Shown here one piece after another: positions 25,195-33,999 of a DNA stretch of 64,000 bases. The notes under the pieces are model-generated. The model ran no database searches and was not told the origin of the DNA. It saw only the letters and a list, made by a program, of their open reading frames with translations. The stretch is taken from contig JANQSJ010000007.1 of the NCBI GenBank assembly GCA_028284065.1, positions 248,001 to 312,000 of the forward strand. Direction: 5' to 3'. The translations under genes were made by a program, and so were the position numbers. Numbering within the stretch: the stretch's first letter is position 1; the number at the start of each line of letters is the position of its first letter. The DNA comes from Parvularculaceae bacterium. GTDB taxonomy: Bacteria > Pseudomonadota > Alphaproteobacteria > Caulobacterales > Parvularculaceae.

Positions 25195-25613
25195 GCGAGA
25201 CGCCTGGGCTCGACCGCTTCTTCGGCGATTGGATTCTCGACCCGGCAAGCTGCCGCTATGAACAGGGCGAGCCGCCGGTCAGCGGCGGCTATACGATTTC
25301 GCGTCTGGGCGACGACATCGCGTTCGACATCGCCTGGACGGACGCGGGCGGCGAGGCTCACCGCCACTCTTTTGTCTCGCGGCCCGAAGGCCGGCCGGAA
25401 CCCTTCAAGGGCGGCGAACTCGCGGACGCGATGACGACCTGCGCGCCGGTGGAGGGCGTCCTTGAAACGCGGGCGTCCTATCAGGGACGCGACCGCATGG
25501 TCGTTGTACGAACCTTGTCGGTGGACGGAATGTCCATGGAGGTCGTCCAGACGGTCACCCTGCCCGATCTGACCGAGGTCTCGAACCGCGCGGTCTACGC
25601 GCGCGCGCAATGA
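25191..25613 (+). CDS. Conserved hypothetical protein, possible lipocalin-like fold
   Basis: The 140-residue cytoplasmic protein starts with ATGA overlapping the panC stop, so it is probably translationally coupled. The alternating polar and hydrophobic strands (FFGDWILDPASCRYEQG, GGYTISRLGDDIAFDIAW, GVLETRASYQGRDRMVVVRTLSVDG) suggest a small beta-barrel, as in proteins that measure residual substance or bind lipids. That reading is weak, and I do not recognise a named family. No catalytic motif is visible. Confidence 0.7.
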   Translation: MSETPGLDRFFGDWILDPASCRYEQGEPPVSGGYTISRLGDDIAFDIAWTDAGGEAHRHSFVSRPEGRPEPFKGGELADAMTTCAPVEGVLETRASYQGRDRMVVVRTLSVDGMSMEVVQTVTLPDLTEVSNRAVYARAQ

Positions 25614-25631
25614 TCCTGACGAAGTAGCCCG

Positions 25632-26060
25632 TCACAAGAGGCCAAGCGCCGCAAGCTCGGCGCGCAGTTCCGGCGCTACGCCGTCGCCGGCGCCGTCGAG
25701 GTCCGGCGGGGCGTCCTCCCCGCGCAGGTATCGCCAACCCTGAAACGCCTTCTTCGGCTGCGGGGCCGTCTCGATGAGCGGCGGGTCGAGCAGGATGGCG
25801 CAGCGCGCGACGCCGTCGGTCCCGGTCGCGGGTTCAAGCCCGATGATTTTCTGCCGCACGCGGATGACGCCCTTGATCACCCAGTAAATCGAGCCGCCGT
25901 CCAGAAGCTCGTCCCGCCGCTTGGGGAACATGCGCGTCACATGATCGTGAACGCGGCCGAGACCGCCGCGCGCGTTCGCGCCGACGCGGCGCTTCACCCA
26001 CGCCTCAAGGTCGGCGACGGTTTCCGCGCCGACGCAGAGTTTTACAAGGTGGACGGTCAT
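25632..26060 (-). CDS. DUF1489 family protein
   Basis: This 142-residue protein matches the alphaproteobacterial DUF1489 family. It begins MTVHLVKLCVGAETVADLEAWV and has THVTRMFPKR-like and GGSIYWVIKGVIRVRQKI segments, ending with FQGWRYLRGEDAPPDL. There is no membrane segment or known catalytic residue. The family is widespread and uncharacterised. It is convergent with the panC pair, with 18 bp between stops. Confidence 0.85.
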   Translation of the reverse strand: MTVHLVKLCVGAETVADLEAWVKRRVGANARGGLGRVHDHVTRMFPKRRDELLDGGSIYWVIKGVIRVRQKIIGLEPATGTDGVARCAILLDPPLIETAPQPKKAFQGWRYLRGEDAPPDLDGAGDGVAPELRAELAALGLL

Positions 26061-26159
26061 GATCGGCGATGACTGACTGCAGCTCGGATAATAGCCGACG
26101 CGCGCGCTTTCACGCGACGAAAGCTATTGGCTTGTGGAAAGAGAGGCGCGCCGAAGCGG

Positions 26160-27131
26160 CTACTCCGCCGCCTTCAAGCGCGCGATCTCGCGCACGCGTT
26201 CGCGTTTCAGCTCATGGCGCGCCGCCCGCTTTACGAGGATGTAAAGCAGGAAATAGCTGATCGCCGCGCCGAACGCGGCAAGCCAGATCGGGGCGTTCTC
26301 AAAGGCGGCGTAGTATTGCTGGCTGAGGTTCATCGCCGCGATGACGCCCGGAAACTGCTGCCCGATGAAAAGCGCCGCGCCAAGGCCAGTCAGGCCGAGC
26401 GCAAGAAGGCCGGCGAACGCTGCGCCGACCGTAACGCCGATGTCGGCATGCTCTTCCGCTTTGGAGACGATCATCTTCGTCGGGTCGCCGCCGATCGCCT
26501 GGGTCGCCGCAAAAAGCGCGCGCGCCCGCGAAGCCTTCTCCGCGTTCGACAGGGGGATGAGGCCCCTCATCTCCTTCGGATCGAATTCAACGACCGGGCT
26601 CGCCTTCAGCTCGCGGTCTGAGACGAAGCCAAGCTCGCACTCCGGCGAGGGGGTTACGTCCGCGGAGGGAACTACAAGCGCGGCGTCGGTCGGCATAAGG
26701 AAAAGCGACTTTTCCGCCGCCCGGCGCCGGACAAGCCCGTCAAGGGCGACGAGTTCGCCATTGACGCGCGCCTTCGTCCACATCTCAAACGCGTTCGCCG
26801 CGGCGAGGCGGTCGCCCTCGTTCAGCTTGCGCAGCGCCGTCGACCGCTTCCAGTTTTCCACGCCGATATTGAAGACCAGCGATACGAGGGCGTCATGTTC
26901 GTTCTGATTGAGCGGCGCGCGGACGGTCTCGGCGAGCACCTGCTCGATCGGCGCAACGTCCTCTCGCAGCAGCCTCTCGGCTTCGGACTCCGATACGCTC
27001 ATGCCGTGGCGGGCCGAGGCGGTGTGGCCGTAGCCGACGGTCCATTCCTCGTTCGGCGTATAGTACGCCGACATGCGCAGGCCTTCGTACCCCTTGATCA
27101 GATTGAGGCCGGTCTCGCCCGTCCGCATCAT
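26160..27131 (-). CDS. GH24 phage-type lysozyme with C-terminal membrane anchor
   Basis: I chose ATG 27131 because GGAAG lies 7 bases upstream, giving 323 residues; upstream codons are arginine-rich and not family-like. Residues 1-150 are a T4-lysozyme-type domain: GLNLIKGYEGLRMSAYYTP with catalytic Glu16, EWTVGYGHT, LNQNEHDALVSLVFNIG and GLVRRRAAEKSLF. Residues about 205-323 hold two hydrophobic helices (GAAFAGLLALGLTGLGAALFIG and PIWLAAFGAAISYFLLYILV) and a basic tail. There are no holin or spanin genes or phage structural genes nearby. It therefore looks like a domesticated, membrane-tethered muramidase that would have to be exported or face the periplasm. Confidence 0.85.
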   Translation of the reverse strand: MMRTGETGLNLIKGYEGLRMSAYYTPNEEWTVGYGHTASARHGMSVSESEAERLLREDVAPIEQVLAETVRAPLNQNEHDALVSLVFNIGVENWKRSTALRKLNEGDRLAAANAFEMWTKARVNGELVALDGLVRRRAAEKSLFLMPTDAALVVPSADVTPSPECELGFVSDRELKASPVVEFDPKEMRGLIPLSNAEKASRARALFAATQAIGGDPTKMIVSKAEEHADIGVTVGAAFAGLLALGLTGLGAALFIGQQFPGVIAAMNLSQQYYAAFENAPIWLAAFGAAISYFLLYILVKRAARHELKRERVREIARLKAAE

Positions 27132-27754
27132 GATCCCACTTCCCCTTGGCCCGCGCCTGCGGCGCGACATAATCCACTACGGGCGGCGCGCCGCCCCGCC
27201 GTCGAGCGCCACCGCACCTTCGAGCATCGCACCGTCGATCATCGTCCCGGAGCGTCCGGCTCAACGCCTGTTTCCGGCCACTGCTCGCGCCGACTACTAT
27301 GCGTTAGGGTTACCATGTCGCCAACCGGGTTTGTAGCCGCATGGCGGCCGGCGCGCCAATTGCGCCGCCCCTATGTGGCCGCAAGGCCCCATTTTTGGGC
27401 AATTCGAGGCATTCCGGCCCCGTCGGCCGGCGACCCGAGACGACGCGGGAATGCTAGCGATTCGAGACAAATTTGGCGCGTAAACGATTTTTGGCGCCTT
27501 TAAGGTCTATAAGGTATGGATCTTCGCTCGTCGCCGCGACGGCGACCCGCGGGCCTTCCGTTTTCGGGCGCCGCGGGCTCGTCTGAGGCGGATATGAGCG
27601 GTCATGCGATCCCGGGCCGGCGCGCGCGAAACGCCGCGCATCTGGCACGGGAATTGATTGGTTTGCTGCGCGGCGGCGCCCGGCCTGCCGCGAAGTTCGT
27701 GGCGCGGCTGGCGCGATCACGGCGAGTCCGCCGGGCGGAGCCTTGGGGTGCCCT
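27132..27754. other. Long intergenic region
   Basis: About 620 bp lie between the lysozyme start and a doubtful small gene. A short plus-strand frame (27516-27776, 86 codons, Arg/Ala-rich) has an AAGG about 10 bases upstream of its ATG. It has no family resemblance, and I do not call it. No RNA gene or mobile element is evident. Confidence 0.4.
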
Positions 27755-27976
27755 ATGGTTTTTGGCAACGGAATAGCGAACATCGTCGCCGCGATCATCG
27801 TCGCGGCCGCGCTGATTTTCACCGGCGGCGTTCGCGGCGAGGCGCAGAGCGCCGAGCGGGACTATGCTGAGTGGTACGCGCGCGCGGTCGGCGACATCCG
27901 CAATGACATTGTGGTGAATTGCGGCTGCTGCGGCGAAGGCGAGACTCAGAAAAGGGCGGGCCGCGAGCCTTTTTAG
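27755..27976 (+). CDS. Possible small exported protein
   Basis: The open frame from ATG 27755 gives 73 residues. A hydrophobic segment (NIVAAIIVAAALIFTGGVRGEA) resembles a signal peptide, followed by a CGCCGE cysteine cluster. No Shine-Dalgarno is clear, and the end overlaps the next frame and a strong hairpin (GGGCGGGC 27954-27961 with GCCCGCCC 27979-27986). It could instead be the 5' part of the proline-rich gene joined to it by a frameshift. Confidence 0.3.
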   Translation: MVFGNGIANIVAAIIVAAALIFTGGVRGEAQSAERDYAEWYARAVGDIRNDIVVNCGCCGEGETQKRAGREPF

Positions 27977-28395
27977 GAGCCCGCCCCGTTCCGAGGCGCC
28001 TCGCCGGCTACAGCCCGGCGGCGCCGAGAGGAGCGTGGCGGGCGCCTGAGACACTGACGCTCGCAGCCGCCCCGGCGTCTTTGCCGCTGACGAACGTTAT
28101 CGGCGCCGCGCCGGCCTTCCCGCCGCCTGCGCCGGTTATCGGGATACCGGGCATTGGCGGTCCTTTGATCCCTGTGCCGCCGATCATCGGCGTGCCGCCG
28201 GTCGTTCCGCCGTGCGACCCGACCACCGATCCGGAATGCCCGCCGCCCGAACCGCCTGTCGAGCCCCCCGTCGAACCGCCTGTGGAGCCGCCCGTGGAGC
28301 CGCCGGTCGAACTGCCGGAGCCGGACGTCATCTGGCTGCTGCTGATGGGCGGCATTCTGAGCGGCGGCGTCATGAAAATGCGCCGTCGCGCCTAA
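27919..28395 (+). CDS. Proline-rich protein with a PEP-CTERM-like C-terminus
   Basis: The frame encodes up to 158 residues. The first 45 are arginine-rich and may not be translated as such. The rest is proline-rich (IGIPGIGGPLIPVPPIIGVPPVVPP) with five EPPV repeats. It ends in LPEPDVIWLLL, a short glycine-containing hydrophobic helix, and MKMRRRA. That order (PEP motif, helix, arginine cluster) resembles PEP-CTERM sorting tails cut by exosortases; no exosortase is in the window. The true start is uncertain because no credible signal peptide lies in this frame; the 27755 frame supplies one. The glycine-rich opposite-strand frame is a shadow. Confidence 0.45.
   Translation: MRLLRRRRDSEKGGPRAFLGARPVPRRLAGYSPAAPRGAWRAPETLTLAAAPASLPLTNVIGAAPAFPPPAPVIGIPGIGGPLIPVPPIIGVPPVVPPCDPTTDPECPPPEPPVEPPVEPPVEPPVEPPVELPEPDVIWLLLMGGILSGGVMKMRRRA
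28249..28308 (+). repeat. Five tandem 12-bp units encoding EPPV
   Basis: Five 12-bp units (GAR CCN CCN GTN) follow each other without gaps. They vary at third positions, so the peptide is kept (EPPV five times) while the DNA has diverged. This indicates selection on the peptide and supports the plus-strand frame as coding. Confidence 0.8.
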
Positions 28396-28537
28396 AGCAG
28401 GCCCCATCTAATCGGATTCAGTTGACGTGCTTTAGGTCTTTGTTTTCGCGCATGTCTTTTGCGCAAAGCCGGTAACCACTTTTGCGCGCCATGCGCTAAA
28501 GCGTCGTCGCTTTAATCGGAATCGGGACGACGCTTTA
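28392..28537. repeat. REP-like intergenic dyads
   Basis: Two dyads flank a conserved-looking spacer. The first is CTAAAGCA (28392-28399) with TGCTTTAG (28428-28435); the second is TAAAGCGTCGTC (28497-28508) with GACGACGCTTTA (28526-28537). Both loops contain TAATCGGA. A related GCTAAAGC dyad lies at 21103-21130. Such elements are scattered between genes in many marine alphaproteobacteria. They occupy most of the 310-bp gap before mgtE; the rest (28538-28704) shows nothing recognisable. Confidence 0.6.
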
Positions 28538-28704
28538 AGTCCATGTTTTCCGCGCGGTCCCGAACGGCCAACCGCACACACTTGGCCTGGCAACGCCGCA
28601 AACGGCGCCAACCGACCGCGCCGCCGGATAAACTTCGACGATCAATCCAAATTGACCGCGGCGCACGCGCCGCGGTCGACGGATATGCCCACAGACGCCA
28701 CGCA

Positions 28705-30282
28705 TCACATCAAGACGAGCGCGGCGAGCCCCAGGAACACCGCAAAACCGACCACATCAGTCACCGTCGTCACGAAAACGGTGGACGAGACGGCCGGGTC
28801 ATGCCCCGCGCGGTCGAGCGCAATGGGCACAAGAATGCCGGCGAGCGCGGCCGCGATGAGGTTCACCACCATCGCCACGCCGACAACGGCGCCAAGGCGA
28901 ACTGCGCCTGAGGCGTCGCCGCTGGTCGCGCCGTACCAGACCCAGGCGAGGCCCCCCATGATCAGCGCGAATAGCGCCCCGTTCAGAAAACCGACCTTCG
29001 CCTCCCGCCAGACGATGCGCGCCGCGTTTGACGGCGTCAGCGATCTCGTCGCCAAAGCGCGCACGGCGATCGCGAGCGTCTGCGTGCCGGCGTTCCCGCC
29101 CATGGAGGCAACGATCGGCATTAGAACGGCGAGCGCGACGACCTGCGCAATCGCCGCATCGAACAGCGAGATGACGAACGAGGCCATAATCGCCGTGCCG
29201 AGATTGATGGCGAGCCAGGAGAACCGCGAGCGCACAGTTTCGCGCACAGAATCCGAGAGGCCCGCGTCGGCCTCAACGCCGGCGAGCGCGAACAGGTCTT
29301 CCCCGGTCTCCTCCTGAACGATTTCAACCACGTCATCGACGGTGATCATCCCGACCAGTCGGCCGGCGTCGTCGACCACCGGCGTGGAAATGAGATTGTA
29401 CCGCTCAAAGAGATACCCCACCTCTTCTCGGTCCATCTCCACGGGCACGCAGCGAATGTCGGCGAACATGATCTCTTCGATCGTCGTCTCGCGCGGCGTC
29501 TTAAGGAGCGTCGACAGAGGCACCGCCCCAACGGGATGCATGGCCGGGTCAATGACGAATATCTCGTAGAACCGGTCGGGCAGGTCGCTGGCGCCGCGCA
29601 TACGATCAATGATCTGGCCGACGGTCCAGTAGCCGGGCGCGGCGAAGACGTCGCGCTGCATCAGGCGGCCGGCGGTCTCGTCCGCATAATCGAACGCCTG
29701 GTGAAGCGCGATGCGGTCCGCCGCCGGCACTTCGGCGAGGATCTCCGCCCGCTTCGTTTCGTCGAGTTCCTCAAGGATGAAGGCGGCGTCGTCGGTCTCA
29801 AGCTCCGAGACGGCCGCTGCGACCGCCTCGGTCTTCAGCGACGTGACGACCTCTTCGGTGAGGTCCGCGTCGAGCTCCGGCAACACCTCCGCAGGCAGAC
29901 GGCCTTCTAGGAGGGTGATGAGCCCAGCCCGGTGTTCTTCGTCGAACAGCGCGATGAGGTCCGCGACGTCAGCCGGGTGCAGTTCGCCGAGCAGCTCCTT
30001 CAGGGCGTCGGCATCCGCCTCGTCGATCGCCTCTTCGACGCGATCGTAATAGGCCTCAGCCAATGAACGCGGGCCTTCCGCCAGCAATTCGCCTTGCGGC
30101 TCATCAGGCGGCTCATCGGACGGCTCGTCTGTCGGATCATGGGGCGCCGCGGCTGACGCCTCGGCCGGCGCGTCAACGACGGGAGCGCCTGCCCCGAGGA
30201 CTTGCGCCTCGCCAGTCCCGCCCGCGCCCGCCAGATCGGCGGGCGTTTTGTCGGGTTCTTTAGCGGGCTCATTTTCAGTCAT
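28705..30282 (-). CDS. mgtE: Magnesium transporter MgtE
   Basis: This 525-residue protein has the whole MgtE architecture. An N-terminal helical domain of alternating acidic repeats (about 75-195: LLGELHPADVADLIALFDEEHRAGLI, ILEELDETKRAEILAEVPAADR) comes first. Two CBS domains follow (about 210-330, with NLISTPVVDDAGRLVGMITVDDVVEIV). Five membrane helices complete it (about 355-525, with the pore-lining ASMGGNAGTQTLAIAVRAL). It is a Mg2+-gated channel in the inner membrane. A long acidic, proline-rich extension of about 70 residues precedes the first domain. It is the last gene of the nuo-birA-coaX-rnj direction. Confidence 0.95.
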   Translation of the reverse strand: MTENEPAKEPDKTPADLAGAGGTGEAQVLGAGAPVVDAPAEASAAAPHDPTDEPSDEPPDEPQGELLAEGPRSLAEAYYDRVEEAIDEADADALKELLGELHPADVADLIALFDEEHRAGLITLLEGRLPAEVLPELDADLTEEVVTSLKTEAVAAAVSELETDDAAFILEELDETKRAEILAEVPAADRIALHQAFDYADETAGRLMQRDVFAAPGYWTVGQIIDRMRGASDLPDRFYEIFVIDPAMHPVGAVPLSTLLKTPRETTIEEIMFADIRCVPVEMDREEVGYLFERYNLISTPVVDDAGRLVGMITVDDVVEIVQEETGEDLFALAGVEADAGLSDSVRETVRSRFSWLAINLGTAIMASFVISLFDAAIAQVVALAVLMPIVASMGGNAGTQTLAIAVRALATRSLTPSNAARIVWREAKVGFLNGALFALIMGGLAWVWYGATSGDASGAVRLGAVVGVAMVVNLIAAALAGILVPIALDRAGHDPAVSSTVFVTTVTDVVGFAVFLGLAALVLM

Positions 30283-30463
30283 GCGCGCCTCCTCCCCGCC
30301 GGCCGCAATTCGCCCGACCTTGTCCGCCCGAACTCATCCGCTGATGCGCCGTCGCGAAACCAGCCGCACACGCATAAAATTTTCTGGAACGCTGATGGAC
30401 TTAGCAGGAAATCGCTCATTCCGCAAGCGGAGGAGCGCATCTTTGTCGGTTGCGACCCTGCGG

Positions 30464-30697
30464 TCAGTCGCGAAAATCAAATACGCCGCTGATGATGACG
30501 GCGACGACGACGATCCATATCCCAAAGGCGGCGGCGGTCGTGACGATCGCCTTTTTCTTAAGTTGCGGATCAGCCGGCGCGCCGCGGTCGGCCCCGGCGA
30601 CGCCGCTGTCGTCGCGCCTGACGCCGAAGGGAAGCGCGGCGAAGAACACGCACCACCAGATAAGAATATAGACGACGATCGCGGCGCCGGGGTTCAT
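30464..30697 (-). CDS. DUF1467 family small membrane protein
   Basis: The 77-residue protein has two membrane helices (about 6-24 and 50-70) separated by a short charged loop with GVRRDD. The pattern IYxxIWWxxFFAxLPFGVR is typical of DUF1467, an alphaproteobacterial family of unknown function usually encoded next to RNase J, as here (4 bp after rnj). Confidence 0.85.
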   Translation of the reverse strand: MNPGAAIVVYILIWWCVFFAALPFGVRRDDSGVAGADRGAPADPQLKKKAIVTTAAAFGIWIVVVAVIISGVFDFRD

Positions 30698-30701
30698 GGG
30701 C

Positions 30702-32360
30702 TCAGGTCCAGAGGACGGAGACGACGACCATGGGCCGCTTGCCCCAATGCTCCGTCGTCAGATTGCGCAGCGCGCGGGTGGCGGCGATATCGATCGCCGC
30801 CTCGTCCTTGCGCTTTCCGGGCGGCAGGTCACCGACCGCCTCCTCCACTGCTTCGGCGAGGCGGTCCTCGAACGCGCCGTCGCCCGCGTCAAGCTGCGGC
30901 GCGCCGAGGAGCCGCACGTCGACGTCGCCGGCGAGCCGCCCGCGCGCGTCCATGGGGATCGACACGAAGGCTGCGCCCGCCCAGCCGAGCTTTTTGCGCT
31001 CCCGCAGTCCCTTGTCGCCCTGGGGCGCCAGAATCTTGCCGTCGAGATAGAGACGGCCGGCGGGAACCTCGTCGATCGCCTCGATCGCGCCCGGCGCGAT
31101 GCGAATGAGGTCGCCATTGCGCGGCGAGATCGACGCCTCGACGCCAAGCTCCTTCGCGAACTCCGCGTGACGCTCCAGGTGGCGCGCCTCGCCATGCACG
31201 GGGATCGCATAGCGCGGCCGCGCCCATTCATACATCTGGCGCAGCTCGTCCTGGTTCGGATGGCCGGAGACGTGAATGAACGCATCGCGCTCGGTGACGA
31301 TCTCCGCGCCGAGATCGACGAGCGCGTTCTGGAGGTTGTAGATGTCCCGCTCATTTCCGGGAATGACCTTGGACGAAAAGATGACCGTATCGCCTTCGTC
31401 GATGGCGATGTCCGGATGATCGTCGCGGGCGATTCGGGAGAGCGCGGCCCGCGGCTCCCCCTGGCTGCCGGTGCAGAGATAGAGAATGTGCTCCTTCGGC
31501 AGATAGCCGGCGTCGCGCGGCTCCACGAACTCAATGTCCGAGGGCAGAATGTCCACCGCCTGCGCCGCCGCCACAATTCGCAGCATCGACCGCCCAAGGA
31601 GGCAGACGCTGCGGTCCGCCGCGCCCGCGGCCCGGCAGATCGACAGAACGCGGCCGACATTGGAGGCGAAGGTGGCGACGAAAACGCGTTTCTTCTGCTG
31701 GGCGATAAGGTCGGCGAGGTTTTCCTGCACGCGCATTTCCGACCCGGAAACGCCGGGCGACAGGACGTTGGTCGAGTCGCAGACGATGGCGTGAACGCCC
31801 TCCTCGCCGAAGGCCGACAGGCGCGCCGCATCGGTCGGCGGCCCCAGGGACGGTTCGGGGTCGATCTTCCAGTCGCCCGTATGCAGAACATTGCCGAGCG
31901 CAGTGCGGATCGCGATCGCGTTCGGTTCGGGAATCGAATGGGTGAGCGTCACATACTCAAGGTGGAACGGCCCCGCCTTCAGCCGCGCGCCCATGTCGAC
32001 GACATGAAGGTCGATGGCGACGTCCGCCTCCTCCAGTTTCGCCTCGACAAGCTTCGCGGTAAACGGCGTCGCATAGACGGGGCAATCAAGCAGCGGCCCC
32101 AGCCGGGCGACAGCGCCGATATGGTCCTCGTGCGCATGCGTCAGAAAGAGCCCGATGAGATCCTCTTTCATGTCGAGGATATAGCCAGGGTCCGGCGTGA
32201 TGACGTCAATGCCCGGCGTCGTCAGATCGGCGAAGGTCACGCCGCAATCGATCATGATCCATTTGCGCGCGGACGCCGGTCCGTATCCATACAAATTCAT
32301 GTTCATGCCGATCTCGCCGGACCCGCCGAGCGGCAGAAATACTAACTCGTCTTTGGACAT
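30702..32360 (-). CDS. rnj: Ribonuclease J
   Basis: The 552-residue protein combines metallo-beta-lactamase and beta-CASP domains. The metal motif is THAHEDHIGA (His75, His77, Asp79, His80), and FLPLGGSGEIGMNMNLY opens the protein. CTGSQGEPRAALSRIA, IPGNERDIYNLQN and HVSGHPNQDELRQMYEWARPRYAIPVHGEARHLERHA are beta-CASP and catalytic segments. It is an endo- and 5'-3' exoribonuclease for rRNA and mRNA processing. An AAGG lies 5 bases before the ATG. It follows coaX after 65 bp, as in many alphaproteobacteria. Confidence 0.95.
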   Translation of the reverse strand: MSKDELVFLPLGGSGEIGMNMNLYGYGPASARKWIMIDCGVTFADLTTPGIDVITPDPGYILDMKEDLIGLFLTHAHEDHIGAVARLGPLLDCPVYATPFTAKLVEAKLEEADVAIDLHVVDMGARLKAGPFHLEYVTLTHSIPEPNAIAIRTALGNVLHTGDWKIDPEPSLGPPTDAARLSAFGEEGVHAIVCDSTNVLSPGVSGSEMRVQENLADLIAQQKKRVFVATFASNVGRVLSICRAAGAADRSVCLLGRSMLRIVAAAQAVDILPSDIEFVEPRDAGYLPKEHILYLCTGSQGEPRAALSRIARDDHPDIAIDEGDTVIFSSKVIPGNERDIYNLQNALVDLGAEIVTERDAFIHVSGHPNQDELRQMYEWARPRYAIPVHGEARHLERHAEFAKELGVEASISPRNGDLIRIAPGAIEAIDEVPAGRLYLDGKILAPQGDKGLRERKKLGWAGAAFVSIPMDARGRLAGDVDVRLLGAPQLDAGDGAFEDRLAEAVEEAVGDLPPGKRKDEAAIDIAATRALRNLTTEHWGKRPMVVVSVLWT

Positions 32361-32425
32361 TCACACCTTGCGTGCTGCGGGCGGCGACAACCGCCTCGCG
32401 CTGATTTCGGGAGAGATATGGCCGC

Positions 32426-33196
32426 TCAAGCGGACTTCAACCGGCGATGGATCTCGAACAGGCCGTCAATCGTCAGATCGCCGTCGAAATGGTCGATACT
32501 ATTCGTCGCGCCCTCGAACAGGGAAGCGACGCCGCCCGTGGCGACGACCTTCATCGGCTGGGGATACTCCGCCTTGATGCGTCCGACGACGCCTTCAATG
32601 AGGCTGATATACCCCCAGAAAACGCCGGACTGCATTGCGCCGATCGTATCGACGCCGATGACCTTCGCCGGGCGCTCAATGGCGACGCGCGGCAGCTGCG
32701 CCGCGGCGTCGTGCAGCGCCTGCATGGAAAGATTGATGCCCGGAGAGATAACGCCGCCTTCGAACCCGCCATCGGCGCCGACGATGTCGAAGTTCGTCGC
32801 CGTGCCGCTGTCGACGATCACGAGCGGGCCGCCATACTTAGCAAACCCGCCGACGGCGTTGACGAGACGATCGGCGCCGGCTTCGGCCGGCTTGGGGATG
32901 CGGACCTCAACGCCGGGGATCGTCGCGGCGGTGACGACGAACGGCTCCACCTCAAAATATCGACGCGAGAGATTGCGCAGATGGAAAAGCGACTGCGGCA
33001 CCACATTGGAGATGACGCACTCGGTCACGTCCTTCAGGGCGTAGCCGGACAGCGCCATGAGTTGCGACAGCCAGGCCGCGTACTCATCCGCCGTGCGCGA
33101 GGCGGACGTCGCCGTACGCCAACGGGCCACCGGCTTTTCGCCTTCGAACAGCGCAAAGGCGGAGTTGGTGTTGCCGACATCGAAGGCGAGCAGCAT
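32426..33196 (-). CDS. coaX: Type III pantothenate kinase
   Basis: The 256-residue enzyme starts [12 protein letters not shown], the phosphate-binding loop of the acetate/sugar kinase fold. [31 protein letters not shown] and [16 protein letters not shown] follow. It performs the first step from pantothenate to CoA and is insensitive to CoA feedback in this class. The ATG at 33196 has GAAGAGG upstream; the open frame extends far beyond into birA but is not homologous there. It sits between birA and rnj. Confidence 0.94.
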   Translation of the reverse strand: MLLAFDVGNTNSAFALFEGEKPVARWRTATSASRTADEYAAWLSQLMALSGYALKDVTECVISNVVPQSLFHLRNLSRRYFEVEPFVVTAATIPGVEVRIPKPAEAGADRLVNAVGGFAKYGGPLVIVDSGTATNFDIVGADGGFEGGVISPGINLSMQALHDAAAQLPRVAIERPAKVIGVDTIGAMQSGVFWGYISLIEGVVGRIKAEYPQPMKVVATGGVASLFEGATNSIDHFDGDLTIDGLFEIHRRLKSA

Positions 33197-33221
33197 GGGC
33201 GGGCCTCTTCCAGTTCCTCGT

Positions 33222-33992
33222 CTATGCCGGCGGCTCTTCCGCCGCCGGATCGAACCGCAACGACCCCGCCCGCGCCAGTACGATGCGGCCGCCGTCGCGA
33301 AGACGCAAGGCGCCGTCGGGCTCAAGCCCCTCGACGACGCCCCTGATCTCGTCGCCGGCGCCGACGATCCGCGCCGGACGCCCAACCCCGAAGGCGGCGG
33401 CCGACCAGGCGCGGCGTATCGATTCGAACCCCTCGCGCCGCCACTGGCCGAGGCGCGCGGCGAACGCGTCCTCGATCGCCTCAAGCGCCGCCTCAGGCGC
33501 AGGCGGCGGGCCGTCAACGATATCCGCAAGCCGCGCGGCGGCGCGGTCCGGCAGGTCAGGCGCGGAGACGATATTGACGCCGACGCCGAGGCACAGGGCC
33601 GGCGGCGCGCCGTCCCGCGTTACCAGCTCTGGCAACAGCCCGCAGATTTTGGCGCCGCCCACGAGCACGTCATTCGGCCATTTAAGGCCCACACCCGCGC
33701 CCGGCGCGAGGCGGACAATGGCCTCGCCTACGGCGACTGCGGCCACAAAGGAAATCTGCGCCGCCGGCGGGTCGGTTCCTTCAAGAACGAACAGGCGCGT
33801 CGCCATGAGGTCGCCGACGCCCGCCTGCCACGCGTCGCCGCGCCGTCCGTAGCCTGATGTCTGGCTGCGCGCGAGGATCCAAATGGGCCCGTCCTCGCCC
33901 GCCGCCGCGCGCTCCTTCGCGGCGATGCTTGTCGACGAAAGCGATTGATGAATTTCAAGCCGCGCCGTCGGCAGGGAAACGATATCGGCCAT
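33222..33992 (-). CDS. birA: Biotin--[acetyl-CoA-carboxylase] ligase
   Basis: From ATG 33992 the protein has 256 residues. It contains [13 protein letters not shown], the biotinyl-AMP loop [15 protein letters not shown] (a GRGRRG variant), [16 protein letters not shown] and CLGVGVNI. There is no N-terminal DNA-binding domain, so it is a pure ligase without the E. coli repressor function. It starts 7 bp after the nuoN stop, continuing the nuo direction. Confidence 0.92.
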   Translation of the reverse strand: MADIVSLPTARLEIHQSLSSTSIAAKERAAAGEDGPIWILARSQTSGYGRRGDAWQAGVGDLMATRLFVLEGTDPPAAQISFVAAVAVGEAIVRLAPGAGVGLKWPNDVLVGGAKICGLLPELVTRDGAPPALCLGVGVNIVSAPDLPDRAAARLADIVDGPPPAPEAALEAIEDAFAARLGQWRREGFESIRRAWSAAAFGVGRPARIVGAGDEIRGVVEGLEPDGALRLRDGGRIVLARAGSLRFDPAAEEPPA

Positions 33993-33999
33993 CCAGAAA

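Noticed and set aside
26160..27131. Prophage at the lysozyme gene
   Set aside because: No integrase, terminase, capsid, tail or holin genes lie nearby, and the flanking genes are ordinary chromosomal ones.
28008..28373. Glycine/serine-rich minus-strand frame (STGG repeats) opposite the proline-rich gene
   Set aside because: The third-position variation of the repeats keeps the plus-strand EPPV peptide, and only the plus strand gives a sensible C-terminal helix and basic tail.
30696..32345. 549-codon open frame on the plus strand opposite rnj
   Set aside because: It is the antisense shadow of RNase J, whose minus-strand protein is fully conserved. High-GC codon bias commonly leaves such long antisense frames open.
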